Source: Cellulomonas humilata
Lineage (GTDB): Bacteria; Actinomycetota; Actinomycetes; Actinomycetales; Cellulomonadaceae
Assembly: GCF_030814415.1 (NCBI RefSeq)
Contig: NZ_JAUSVB010000001.1
Coordinates: 186,001 to 250,000, forward strand
Reading direction: 5' to 3'
DNA length: 64,000 nt
Positions within the stretch are counted from its first letter, which is position 1; the number at the start of each line of letters is the position of its first letter. The notes under the pieces are model-generated. The model worked only from the letters and a program-made list of their open reading frames with translations. It was not told where the DNA came from and ran no database searches. Positions 57,201 through 64,000 of the stretch are shown piece by piece. The translations under genes were made by a program, and so were the position numbers.

Positions 57201-57560
57201 AGCGCGACCGTCGCCGTGCGCACCCGTCGGCTCGAGCTGGCCCGGCTGCAGGCGCTGGGTGCCCCCCGCTCCGGCCTGGTCCGCTCCGTCCTGGTCGAGC
57301 ACGGGATCCTCGGTGTGCTGGGCCTGGTGGCGGGTCTGACCCTCGGCGCGGTGCTGGGACAGGTGGTCGCACCGCTGGTCACGGTGTCCGCCGAGGGCGG
57401 CCGGCCCGTCCCCGCCGTGATCGTGCAGTGGCCGTGGCCCACGCAGGCGGCCCTGGTCGTCGTGCTCGTGGTGCTGGTCGGCGGCGCCGTCGCCCTGACC
57501 ACCAGCTCGTTGCTGCGCCGCGCGTCGGGCGAGCTCCTGCGGCTGGGAGACGAACGATGA
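54264..57560 (+). CDS. FtsX-like (MacB/LolC-type) ABC permease, first
   Basis: A 1,098-residue membrane protein starting MGWSLRVLRHRAAAQR. An N-terminal helix (TLLATVVAVALIGASLLGTFALLLF) is followed by a large extracytoplasmic domain. Three helices (about residues 300-420) form an FtsX unit, then come central helices, a second extracytoplasmic domain and a final FtsX unit with LWIVTVAAVALAVAGFAMSATV and RRLELARLQALGAPRSGLVRSVLV. Family members work as mechanotransmitters or exporters of lipids, lipoproteins and antibiotics. It is co-directional and coupled (ATGA) with a second permease, and two ATPases follow. The substrate is unknown. Confidence 0.85.
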   Translation: MGWSLRVLRHRAAAQRTLLATVVAVALIGASLLGTFALLLFTSENRALDTALNRAPITATDVDALLTLDNDDPEVAVASGQAFLDDLLGEVPSTRTLWLTSPMYRLLSQGQTVNAPLAYLAVNPEIPQNATLVAGAWPTTGTDGQGRVQVVVPKVAADEYGWTVGTELSVQNLDTYRPSAVVVVGIHELSKPRSLWTRDLLKGAQHDPSYPVPGTFGFVTAHAWGPFLVAPDALSTPGSVATAALVASPQLAASPPGAVDGVRARLDDAQATLVSTTEGDVLTAQFQSRIATTIDVAQSNLAVTRVSLVIIGLMLVVLTVTVLLLAARLLADRRAPEQTLMSSRGASGRQLLLLAALEAAGVALVATLVSPWLAGLLFQAITSLGPLAEAGLHHDPGRPPTLWITCAAASFVLAGVLLGPLLRRRGSVVDAEQQLVRQDRRGGLARSGADLALLVLAGLAVWQLRAYRSPVVDAGSGRLDPVLVVAPALLLLAGAVLALRLLPLVARAGERLAARSRSLISPLAAWEVGRRPGRAAGAVLLLTLALAVGSFSQSFLSTWRTSQGDQVDLAVGTDVRLDRVDGSGIAQASTVAGLAGVQAASPVTFQSVSLGHPSDTSGESRGRSVDLLALDTTQAGALMRGRISPSWSTIAAPLQPAEPATGIALPGAPTRLLVDVDSYLSLPVDGVLLVSLVVEDPLGTRTPLELGPIPLVGTTDDVTAELPVAAAGLQLVGVSAQILADELDPNEGLSLGLADARLDVSLRDLRAVERPAGATADTITPVDVTSTVWSVQGMVQDNGSRPLLGVRTEDGALRVTGGIDPFEVLFGRSGFAAATFPSPGPVPVVVTDTLAAAFTVAVGDELDLDLGSTRVPVVVDRVVAYLPGLPTGAAVLADRDLLTRAALLGSSTSPLLDEWWLQVPDAGAPALVEQVRHDDLGVAVDRVTAREVATDGPLRIGVQAALWIVTVAAVALAVAGFAMSATVAVRTRRLELARLQALGAPRSGLVRSVLVEHGILGVLGLVAGLTLGAVLGQVVAPLVTVSAEGGRPVPAVIVQWPWPTQAALVVVLVVLVGGAVALTTSSLLRRASGELLRLGDER

Positions 57561-60355
57561 CCACGACGACCCTGCGCACCCGGGCCGTGACGGGCTGGCG
57601 CGCGACCACCGGCGACGCGGTCCTGGTCGCACGCCGGCGGAGCCTGCAGGACGCCGGGCTGCTGGCGCTGGCGGCCGTCGTGCTGGCGGTCACCGTGCTC
57701 ATCGCGCTGGCCGTCCCCCGGATCGTGCTGCGGACCGCCGACGAGGGCGTCCAGGGTGCCGTCCGGGACGCCGGTCCGGCGGCGGACGTCCTGATCGTGC
57801 TGGGCAGCGCACCGGGCTTCGGGGCTGTCACCGCGACCGGGCAGCCCGAGCGCGTCGACAACGCCGCGACGCTGGTCGCGAACGCGGCGACGACCATGCG
57901 GTCGTCGCTGCCGGAGTCGGTGCAGGCCGTGACCGGACCGGTCGTGAGCGCGGTCCAGAGCTCGCCGCTCACGGCGCGACTGGCGGACGACCTCGTGTCC
58001 ACCCGGCTCGTGCACCTCGGCGCGCCGACGACGACCGATCCGGTGGTGCGATGGGTGTCGGGGCTCGAGCCGCGCATGTCGCCCGAGCACGCAGTCGGGT
58101 CGTCGGACCCACGCCTCGTCGAGGTCGGGGTGTCGGCGTCCGCCGCGGACGAGCTCGGCCTCAGCGTCGGGCAGCGCCTGCCGCTCACCGGGCCGACCCG
58201 TGGCGACGTCGTGGCCGTCGTGACCGGCCTGTACGAGCCCGTCGACGGCACGTCGCCGGTGTGGTCGACCTACGCGGACCTCCTCGACCTGCAGCCACCG
58301 CCGGCCACGTCGGAGGTCGTGGGCCGCGCAGGACTCCTCACCTCCGACGCCTCCCTGCCCGACGCGATCCTCGCGATGCAGTCGGCGCGGTCGACCACCA
58401 CGGCCTTCCGGTTCCCGGCGGCCCCAGACGAGGTGCGCGCCACCGACACCCGGGAGGTCGCGCGCGCCGTCTCGCAGATCATCGCGCTGCCCGGCCCGCT
58501 CACGGGCTCCGACGGGACCACCCCGTCGGTCGTCAGCGAGCTGGACACCGTGCTGCGCGCCGCCGACGCCCGCCTCCTCGCGGCGACGGCTCAGACGTCG
58601 GTCCTCCTCGTCGGCCTGGCTGCGGCGGGGGCCCTGACGCTGGTCCTCGCCGCGCGGCTGCTGGTGGTCCGGCGCGAGACGTTCCTGCTCGCCGAGCGTG
58701 CGCGCGGGGCGTCGATCGCGTCGGTCGCGCTGCGTGCGCTGGCGGAGAGCGTGCCGCTCGTCGCCCTCGCCACCGTCGTGGGCGCCGCGGGCGCGTGGCT
58801 CCTGGTGCCGGACGCTCGGGGCACCTGGGTGGTGGCCGCCGCGATCGTCCTCGTCGCCGCGACAGCCCCGGCGATCGCCGCCGCGGTCGTGGTGGCCGGG
58901 GCATGGACCGGTCGTCGGCTGCCCGCCAACCGCGCAGACCGCGAGCGGGTGCTCGGCCGGCGCCGCGTTCGCCGCCTCACCGCGGAGCTCGCGCTCGTCG
59001 CGATCGCCGTGGCCGCCCTGGTGTCGGCGCGGGGACGCGGGCTCGTGCAGACCGCGACGGGCGGCGTCGACCTCCTGCTCGCGGCGACGCCGGTGCTGCT
59101 GGCCTGCGCCGCGACCGTCCTGGTCGCCCGCGCGCTCCCGCCCACGCTGCGCGCCCTGTCCGGGATCGCCTCCCGCCGACGCGGCCTGGTGCCCGTGGTC
59201 GCGACCGCGCGGGCGGGCCGCACGTCCGGTACGCGCGTCCCCCTGCTGACCCTGACGATCTCCATCGCGCTCGTCGTCTTCTGCGGCACCACGGCCGTCA
59301 CCGTCACCGCCGGGCAGAGCACCGCCGCGGACATCGTCGTCGGAGCCGAGGTCCGCGTCGACGGGACCCTCGACCCCGCCGTCGTCGCCGCCCTGCGCGA
59401 CGCGCCCGGCGTGACCGGCGTGGCCGGCGCCACCTCACTCAGCGAGCGGACGTTCGGCCGGTCCAGCGGGGTCAAGGCGCAGGTCCTCCTCGTGGACTCC
59501 GCCGACCTCGCGCAGATCCTCGCCGCCCACGGCCGCCCGGTGGACGCCGGCCTGGCCGGGCTCGGGTCGGCGGCCGGAGACGGGGTCCCCGCGCTGATCT
59601 CGCCGTCGCTGCAGAGCACGGCGGCGCTCATCGCACCCGCGCTCATGGGCGCCCAGGCGTTCGTCGACCTCCGCGTCGTCGGCAGCGCCGACCATCCACC
59701 GGTCCTGCCGATGACCTCCTCGACCCTGTCGGACGCCGAGGGTGTCGTGGTCGTCGACCGCGAGGCGTTCGCGGCAGGCTCGGGCGACGAGGTGCTCGCG
59801 ACCACGACCTGGGTCGACGGACCAGGGGCCGCGGCGGCCGTCCGCGACGCGGGACTCGCCGACACCGCCGGCATCACCGTCACCGAGCGCGACGAGTGGC
59901 TGAGCACCTGGCAGGCGTCGCCCCTGAACGCGGGCCTGCTGGCGCTGCTCGTCGCCACGGGCCTGATCCTCGCGGGCTACGCCGTGCTCGGGCTGGTGCT
60001 CACCGTCGTGGCCACCAGTCGCGAGCGGGGGCGCACGCTGTCGGCGCTGCGGACGCTCGGCCTGGACGCGCGGACCGCGCGCGCGATGACGTTCGGCGAG
60101 CTCGCGCCGCTGGCCCTCGCCGCGGTGCTGGCGGGGACGGCGATCGGCATCGCGGTGCCGTGGGTGCTCACCGGCGCGCTGGGTCTCGACCTGCTCACCG
60201 GCGACCCCGCGGCGACGTCGCTGCAGGTCACGTGGGTCCCGATCGTCGGGGCGACGGTCGTCGTGCTCGGTGCTCTCGCGGTCGCGGTGGGCGTCGAGTC
60301 GGCGGTCCGCCGGCGCGACAGACTCGGCGAGGTGCTGCGGGTGGGCGAGCGATGA
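57557..60355 (+). CDS. FtsX-like (MacB/LolC-type) ABC permease, second
   Basis: A 932-residue paralogue-like partner starting MTTTTLRTRAVTGWRA at ATG 57557, overlapping the stop of the first permease. The N-terminal helix LLALAAVVLAVTVLIALAV leads into an extracytoplasmic domain. Mid-protein helices include LVGLAAAGALTLVLAARLLVV, and a terminal FtsX unit has LVATGLILAGYAVLGLVLTVV followed by RERGRTLSALRTLGLDARTARAM. The frame is open upstream but that is shadow sequence. With the first permease it probably makes one heterodimeric transporter. Confidence 0.85.
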   Translation: MTTTTLRTRAVTGWRATTGDAVLVARRRSLQDAGLLALAAVVLAVTVLIALAVPRIVLRTADEGVQGAVRDAGPAADVLIVLGSAPGFGAVTATGQPERVDNAATLVANAATTMRSSLPESVQAVTGPVVSAVQSSPLTARLADDLVSTRLVHLGAPTTTDPVVRWVSGLEPRMSPEHAVGSSDPRLVEVGVSASAADELGLSVGQRLPLTGPTRGDVVAVVTGLYEPVDGTSPVWSTYADLLDLQPPPATSEVVGRAGLLTSDASLPDAILAMQSARSTTTAFRFPAAPDEVRATDTREVARAVSQIIALPGPLTGSDGTTPSVVSELDTVLRAADARLLAATAQTSVLLVGLAAAGALTLVLAARLLVVRRETFLLAERARGASIASVALRALAESVPLVALATVVGAAGAWLLVPDARGTWVVAAAIVLVAATAPAIAAAVVVAGAWTGRRLPANRADRERVLGRRRVRRLTAELALVAIAVAALVSARGRGLVQTATGGVDLLLAATPVLLACAATVLVARALPPTLRALSGIASRRRGLVPVVATARAGRTSGTRVPLLTLTISIALVVFCGTTAVTVTAGQSTAADIVVGAEVRVDGTLDPAVVAALRDAPGVTGVAGATSLSERTFGRSSGVKAQVLLVDSADLAQILAAHGRPVDAGLAGLGSAAGDGVPALISPSLQSTAALIAPALMGAQAFVDLRVVGSADHPPVLPMTSSTLSDAEGVVVVDREAFAAGSGDEVLATTTWVDGPGAAAAVRDAGLADTAGITVTERDEWLSTWQASPLNAGLLALLVATGLILAGYAVLGLVLTVVATSRERGRTLSALRTLGLDARTARAMTFGELAPLALAAVLAGTAIGIAVPWVLTGALGLDLLTGDPAATSLQVTWVPIVGATVVVLGALAVAVGVESAVRRRDRLGEVLRVGER

Positions 60356-60380
60356 GCACGACGACACGAAGGAGTTCCAC

Positions 60381-61442
60381 GTGAACGCGATGCAGACCGT
60401 CGACGAGCCCACGCTCGACACGCTCGAGGCGCGCGCCCGGCAGCGCACCGGCGCGTTCGGTGAGCACGCGCTCATCGTGTGCGACTCCCTGGTGCGCATC
60501 TACCAGTCCGAGGGCGTCGAGGTGCAGGCGCTGCAGGGCCTGGACCTGCTGGTCGAGGACGGTGAGCTCGTCGCGATCGTCGGCGCCTCCGGCTCGGGCA
60601 AGTCGACGCTGCTCTCGGTGCTCTCCGGTCTCGACGTGCCCACCGCCGGCAAGGTGCGGGTCGGGCCGTGGGACCTCATGGCGATGTCGAGCGCGCAGCG
60701 GGTGGCGTACCGGCGCTCGATGGTCGGGTTCGTCTGGCAGCAGACCGCGCGCAACGTCGTGCCGTACCTGAACGCCACGGAGAACGTGGCCTTCCCGCTG
60801 GCCCTGGCCGGGGTGCGCCGCAAGGAGCGCGACCGCCGGGCCGCCGAGCTGCTCGAGGTGCTGGGCGTCGGCTACTGCGCCGACCGCCGCCCCGGGCAGA
60901 TGTCCGGCGGCGAGCAGCAGCGCGTCGCCATCGCGGTCGCCCTCGCCAACTCCCCCCAGGTCCTCTTCGCCGACGAGCCCACGGGTGAGCTCGACTCGGC
61001 CACGTCGCACGACGTCCTCGAGGGACTGCGGACCGTCAACCGCGAGCTGGGCACCACCGTCGTCGTCGTGACGCACGACCCCGGCGTGAGCGAGCACGTG
61101 CAGCGGACCGTCGCCATCCGCGACGGGCGGACCAGCTCGGAGGTCGTCCGGCGCACGCACACCCGCGACGACGGCACCGAGCACGTGGTCGCCGAGGAGC
61201 TGGCGGTGCTCGACCGGGCGGGCCGGGTGCAGCTGCCGCGCGAGTACCGGGAGGCCCTGAACCTGGTGGGCCGGGTGCGCCTCGCGCTGGAGGAGTCGCA
61301 CGTCTCGCTGTGGCCGGACCGGCCGGTGCCGACGAGAGACCCCGACCGACCTACCGGCCGGCACTCCGCGACGCCCACGGGGGCGGTCCCCGTGGTACCG
61401 CCGCCGGCAGCCGCCCGACCCGACCAGGAGGCCGACCGGTGA
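60381..61442 (+). CDS. ABC ATPase (LolD type) with an AbrB/SpoVT-like C-terminal extension
   Basis: A 353-residue protein from GTG 60381, with AAGGAG six bases before it. Walker A is GASGSGKSTLLSVLSGLD, signature MSGGEQQRVAIAVAL, Walker B VLFADEPTGELDSATS and switch VVTHDPGVS. After the ATPase core (about residue 245) come about 45 residues reading EELAVLDRAGRVQLPREYREAL and ending HVSLWP. They look like the swapped-hairpin AbrB/SpoVT/MazE DNA-binding barrel. A proline-rich tail closes the protein. The extension might regulate the operon or the complex; that is inference. Confidence 0.85.
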   Translation: MNAMQTVDEPTLDTLEARARQRTGAFGEHALIVCDSLVRIYQSEGVEVQALQGLDLLVEDGELVAIVGASGSGKSTLLSVLSGLDVPTAGKVRVGPWDLMAMSSAQRVAYRRSMVGFVWQQTARNVVPYLNATENVAFPLALAGVRRKERDRRAAELLEVLGVGYCADRRPGQMSGGEQQRVAIAVALANSPQVLFADEPTGELDSATSHDVLEGLRTVNRELGTTVVVVTHDPGVSEHVQRTVAIRDGRTSSEVVRRTHTRDDGTEHVVAEELAVLDRAGRVQLPREYREALNLVGRVRLALEESHVSLWPDRPVPTRDPDRPTGRHSATPTGAVPVVPPPAAARPDQEADR

Positions 61443-62161
61443 CCACCACCACGACCACCCCCGCACCTGCTGCCTCGGCGAGCACCGAGCCCGTCGTCCG
61501 CGTCGAGCACGTCAGCCGCACCTACGGCACCGGCGCGGCCGCGGTGCACGCGCTCCAGGACATCTCCTTCACCATCGCGCCGGGCGAGCTGGTCGCTCTC
61601 GTCGGTCGCTCGGGGTCGGGCAAGACGACGCTGCTCAACGTCATCGGTGGCCTCGACCGGCCGGACGGCGGTCGCGTGGTCGTCGACGGTCGCGAGGTCT
61701 CGTCCCTCGACGAGCGCGGCCTGGTCGAGCTGCGCCGGGACGTCGTCTCGTTCGTGTTCCAGACGTTCGGCCTGGTGCCGGTCCTCTCCGCCGCGGAGAA
61801 CGTCGGCGTGCCGCTTCGCCTGCGGAAGCTGCCCACCAAGGACCGCGAGGCGCGGGTGCAGCTGCTGCTCGACCTCGTCGGCCTCGGCCCGCACGCCCTG
61901 CAGCGCCCGGGTGAGCTCTCCGGCGGCCAGCAGCAGCGCGTCGCCATCGCGCGCTCCCTGGCCAACTCCCCCCGCCTCCTGGTGGCCGACGAGCCGACGG
62001 GGCAGCTGGACACCGAGACCGGCACGGCCGTGATGGCCCTGATCCGCGCGGTCGTCGAGGCCGAGGGGATGACGGCCATCGTGTCCACGCACGACCCGCT
62101 GATGGTGTCGCTGGCCGACCGCGTGATCCACATCGCCGACGGGAAGCTCGTCGACGGCTGA
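61439..62161 (+). CDS. ABC ATPase (LolD/MacB type)
   Basis: A 240-residue ATPase from GTG 61439, overlapping the previous stop (GTGA), with AGGAG upstream. Walker A is GRSGSGKTTLLNVIGGLD, signature LSGGQQQRVAIARSL, Walker [17 protein letters not shown] and switch VSTHDPLM. A Thr/Pro/Ala N-terminal tail precedes the core. Fourth gene of the FtsX-type system; the two ATPases probably form a heterodimer serving the two permeases. Confidence 0.92.
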   Translation: MTTTTTTPAPAASASTEPVVRVEHVSRTYGTGAAAVHALQDISFTIAPGELVALVGRSGSGKTTLLNVIGGLDRPDGGRVVVDGREVSSLDERGLVELRRDVVSFVFQTFGLVPVLSAAENVGVPLRLRKLPTKDREARVQLLLDLVGLGPHALQRPGELSGGQQQRVAIARSLANSPRLLVADEPTGQLDTETGTAVMALIRAVVEAEGMTAIVSTHDPLMVSLADRVIHIADGKLVDG

Positions 62162-62167
62162 CCCGCG

Positions 62168-62794
62168 TCAGACGGGGCGCAGCACCAGGCGGCCGATCGG
62201 GTTGAACCACGACGTCCGGGCGAGCCGCCGTTCGCGGACGACGGACGTACCGGCGCCGAGCGCCGCGGCAACCGACTCCTCCTGCGGGAGCGCCCACCGG
62301 ACGTCGTAGACCCACGCCTGCCCGCCGGGTCGCAGCACCCGTCGGACCTCGCGCAGGCCGGCGTCCACGTCGGCCCAGTGGTGCTGGCTGAGCGTGGACA
62401 CGACGACGTCGAAGGTGGCGTCGGGCCAGGGCAGCGCCGCGACGTCGGCGACCGTGTAGGTCACGCCCGGGGTCGCGGTCTGCTGCGCCCACGCGATCAT
62501 CTCGGGCGCGACGTCGATCCCGTCGACCGCCAGCCCGGGAGCGGACCCGACGATGAGGCGCGGCATCGTCCCGGGGCCGGTGCCGACGTCGAGCACCCGT
62601 GCTCCGTCGGGGAGCCGCAGAGTCGTGACGTCGCGGGCCACCCGCCGGTAGAGCCGCGCGGCCAGGCGACCCGAGAGCCGCTCGTACCGCCCCGGGTCGT
62701 TCATCGGCCCCATCCCGTGGCCGTGCGGGGTCAGCCGGCGGTGCAGGCGCCCGCGCGAGTGCTGGTGACCGTGGTGGTGGTCGGTGTCGGTCAT
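62168..62794 (-). CDS. Class I SAM-dependent methyltransferase with a His-rich N-terminus
   Basis: A 208-residue protein. Motif I is VLDVGTGPGTMPRLIVG, motif II region DGIDVAPEMIAWAQ, and DVVVSTLSQHHWADVDAGLRE with VLRPGGQAWVYDV give the later Methyltransf_11 motifs. The first 25 residues hold about nine histidines (DHHHGHQHSRGR, HGHGMG), perhaps a metal-binding tail. GGGGAG fits ATG 62792-62794. Divergent from a MarR regulator, with two similar inverted-repeat sites between and over the MarR start, so it is probably a MarR target. The substrate is unknown. Confidence 0.88.
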   Translation of the reverse strand: MTDTDHHHGHQHSRGRLHRRLTPHGHGMGPMNDPGRYERLSGRLAARLYRRVARDVTTLRLPDGARVLDVGTGPGTMPRLIVGSAPGLAVDGIDVAPEMIAWAQQTATPGVTYTVADVAALPWPDATFDVVVSTLSQHHWADVDAGLREVRRVLRPGGQAWVYDVRWALPQEESVAAALGAGTSVVRERRLARTSWFNPIGRLVLRPV

Positions 62795-62809
62795 GGAGCT
62801 TCTCCCCTA

Positions 62810-62868
62810 CAGTTGTGCTTTACAACTCTTCCGACGAACAGTAGGCGAAACAGTTGCAGAGCACAACC
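62810..62868. promoter_or_regulatory. Two MarR-type operator sites between the methyltransferase and MarR genes
   Basis: AGTTGTGCTTTTACAACT (62810-62827) is an AGTTGT-N6-ACAACT palindrome. A second, imperfect copy, AGTTGCAGAGCACAAC (62852-62867), lies in reverse orientation and covers the TTG start codon of marR. Two copies over both promoters suggest that MarR represses both genes. Confidence 0.65.
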
Positions 62869-63324
62869 TTCCCCGAGGACGACCTGCGCCGGTTCATCCA
62901 GCAGATCGCCCGTTCGAGCGGGTTCCTCGAGTCCGTCCAGCGGTCGCACGAGCACGCCGGGGTCCGGCTGTCGGTCTCGGAGACGTTCGCGCTCGGCGAG
63001 CTGGCGGAGGCGGGCGCCCTCTCGCAGCAGGAGCTGGCCGCCCGGCTCGGCCTCGAGAAGAGCACCGTGAGCCGGCTCGCCGCGGGCATGGAGGAGCGGG
63101 GGTGGCTCAGCCGCGAGCGTGACGCCGACGACCGGCGCCTCTACCGGCTGCAGCTCACCGCCGTCGGGCGCGACGTCGCCGAGCGCGTGGGCGCCGAGCT
63201 CAGCGAGCACCACAGCCGGCTGCTGGCCCGGCTGAGCCACGAGGAGCGGCACGCGCTCGGCGTCGGGCTCGGCGCACTCGTCCGGGAGCTCGACGCCACC
63301 CACCAGGAGCACGGGCACCACTGA
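62854..63324 (+). CDS. MarR-family transcriptional regulator
   Basis: A 156-residue winged-helix regulator. LSVSETFALGELAEAGALSQ, then QELAARLGLEKSTVSRLAAGM (recognition helix) and GWLSRERDADDRRLYRLQLT (wing) are characteristic. It starts at TTG 62854-62856, which itself lies in an operator copy, so repression could act on both transcription and translation initiation. Ligand unknown. Divergent from the methyltransferase gene and followed by a terminator hairpin before the PhoH gene. Confidence 0.92.
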   Translation: MQSTTFPEDDLRRFIQQIARSSGFLESVQRSHEHAGVRLSVSETFALGELAEAGALSQQELAARLGLEKSTVSRLAAGMEERGWLSRERDADDRRLYRLQLTAVGRDVAERVGAELSEHHSRLLARLSHEERHALGVGLGALVRELDATHQEHGHH

Positions 63325-63331
63325 GGCAGCA

Positions 63332-63368
63332 GGACGCCCGGGCCCTCACGCGAGGTGCCCGGGCGTCC
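63332..63368. terminator. Bidirectional terminator between marR and the PhoH gene
   Basis: GGACGCCCGGGC (63332-63343) pairs perfectly with GCCCGGGCGTCC (63357-63368) around a 13-base loop, between two convergent stop codons. Confidence 0.75.
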
Positions 63369-63377
63369 GGCCGTCGA

Positions 63378-64000
63378 TCAGACCTCGATGCTCTCCAGCA
63401 GCTCGGTCACCAGCGCGGCGACGGGCGAGCGCTCCGAGCGCGTGAGCGTGATGTGCGCGAACAGCGGGTGGCCCTTGAGCGCCTCGATCACGGCGGCGAC
63501 CCCGTCGTGCCGGCCGACCCGCAGGTTGTCGCGCTGGGCCACGTCGTGCGTGAGGACCACACGCGAGCTCTGCCCGATGCGCGACAGCACGGTCAGCAGG
63601 ACGTTGCGCTCGAGGGACTGGGCCTCGTCGACGATGACGAACGCGTCGTGCAGCGAGCGTCCGCGGATGTGGGTGAGCGGCAGGACCTCGAGGATGTCGC
63701 GGTCCATGATCTCCTCGACGACCTCCTTGGACACCAGCGCCCCGAGGGTGTCGAAGACGGCTTGCGCCCAGGGGTTCATCTTCTCGTCGGCGCTGCCGGG
63801 CAGGTAGCCGAGGTCCTGGCCGCCGACCGCGTACAGGGGTCGGAACACCATGACCTTGCGGTGCTGACGACGCTCCAGCACGGCCTCCAGCCCGGCGCAC
63901 AGCGCGAGCGCCGACTTGCCGGTCCCGGCACGCCCGCCGAGCGAGACGATGCCGATCTCCTCGTCGAGCAGCAGGTCGATCGCGATCCGCTGCTCGGCGC
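63378..64000 (-). CDS. PhoH family ATPase, 5' part missing
   Basis: About 207 C-terminal residues are in the window; the gene runs off the right edge. Translation of the last 120 bases gives [18 protein letters not shown] and the Walker A loop [15 protein letters not shown], so the internal ATG at 63881 is not the start. Downstream are [21 protein letters not shown] (Walker B) and [20 protein letters not shown]. Actinobacterial members of this length group carry an N-terminal PIN ribonuclease domain (PhoH2, RNA helicase/RNase); whether this one does lies beyond the edge. Confidence 0.9.
   Translation of the reverse strand, partial: AEQRIAIDLLLDEEIGIVSLGGRAGTGKSALALCAGLEAVLERRQHRKVMVFRPLYAVGGQDLGYLPGSADEKMNPWAQAVFDTLGALVSKEVVEEIMDRDILEVLPLTHIRGRSLHDAFVIVDEAQSLERNVLLTVLSRIGQSSRVVLTHDVAQRDNLRVGRHDGVAAVIEALKGHPLFAHITLTRSERSPVAALVTELLESIEV

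Noticed and set aside
55005..57632. 875-codon open frame on the minus strand
   Set aside because: Antisense to the first FtsX permease, which has clear helices and coupling to its neighbours; the antisense product resembles no family.
63378..63881. PhoH protein starting at the ATG at 63881
   Set aside because: The frame continues without a stop to the window edge and contains the Walker A loop, so the gene is longer and truncated by the window.

Overview
The window is dense, very GC-rich DNA with short intergenic gaps, many GTG/TTG starts and many 4-nt start/stop overlaps. It carries a mycothiol biosynthesis gene (mshB), actinobacterial-type dapD and dapC, an F420-type oxidoreductase and an LAxTG-anchored surface protein. 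Together these point to an actinobacterium of the Micrococcales. Cellulomonas or a close relative is my best guess, from gene content and order alone. I see no tRNA, rRNA, CRISPR array, phage or intact transposon.

Layout. 1-7.2 kb is core metabolism: a folP-like gene (cut by the left edge), a LOG-family protein, all three succinylase-branch genes for diaminopimelate (dapE, dapD, dapC), a lytic-transglycosylase-like protein, citrate synthase with a CRP/GlxR-like site upstream, and 7Fe ferredoxin. 7.3-15 kb holds a small beta-barrel protein, a giant VanW-family membrane protein with an acidic repeat tail, a flavin reductase, a membrane protein, mshB and typA. 15-24.2 kb is an oligopeptide ABC transporter locus read on the minus strand: binding protein, two permeases, a fused double ATPase and a second paralogous binding protein, with a PH-domain gene on the other strand. 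24.5-32.1 kb is a patchwork of small accessory genes: F420 reductase, GNAT, CGNR regulator, hemerythrin, methyltransferase, LuxR regulator, GlsB/YeaQ membrane protein, FMN hydroxy-acid oxidase, an unusual zinc deaminase and a secreted TIM-barrel isomerase. A decayed ABC ATPase (about 32.3-32.5 kb) and a large sortase-type surface protein (32.8-36.1 kb) follow.

36.3-45.2 kb returns to housekeeping: ychF, an ABC-2 exporter, rmuC, ispH, xseA/xseB and a PfkB sugar kinase. 45.2-49.6 kb is a four-gene carbohydrate ABC importer (binding protein, two permeases, UgpC/MsmX-type ATPase). Carbonic anhydrase and fumC follow. 51.8-62.2 kb is a regulated export region: a DHA2 drug-efflux MFS with its PadR repressor, diverging from a four-gene FtsX/LolD-type ABC system. 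The window ends with a methyltransferase/MarR divergent pair and the 3' part of a PhoH-family ATPase (cut by the right edge).

Regulation visible in the DNA. Several genes have a TANNNT -10 element 6-8 nt before the start codon, as expected of leaderless transcripts. Palindromes sit in the promoters of the PadR, MarR, CGNR/hemerythrin, LuxR/GlsB and sugar-importer genes. Perfect hairpins mark several operon ends.
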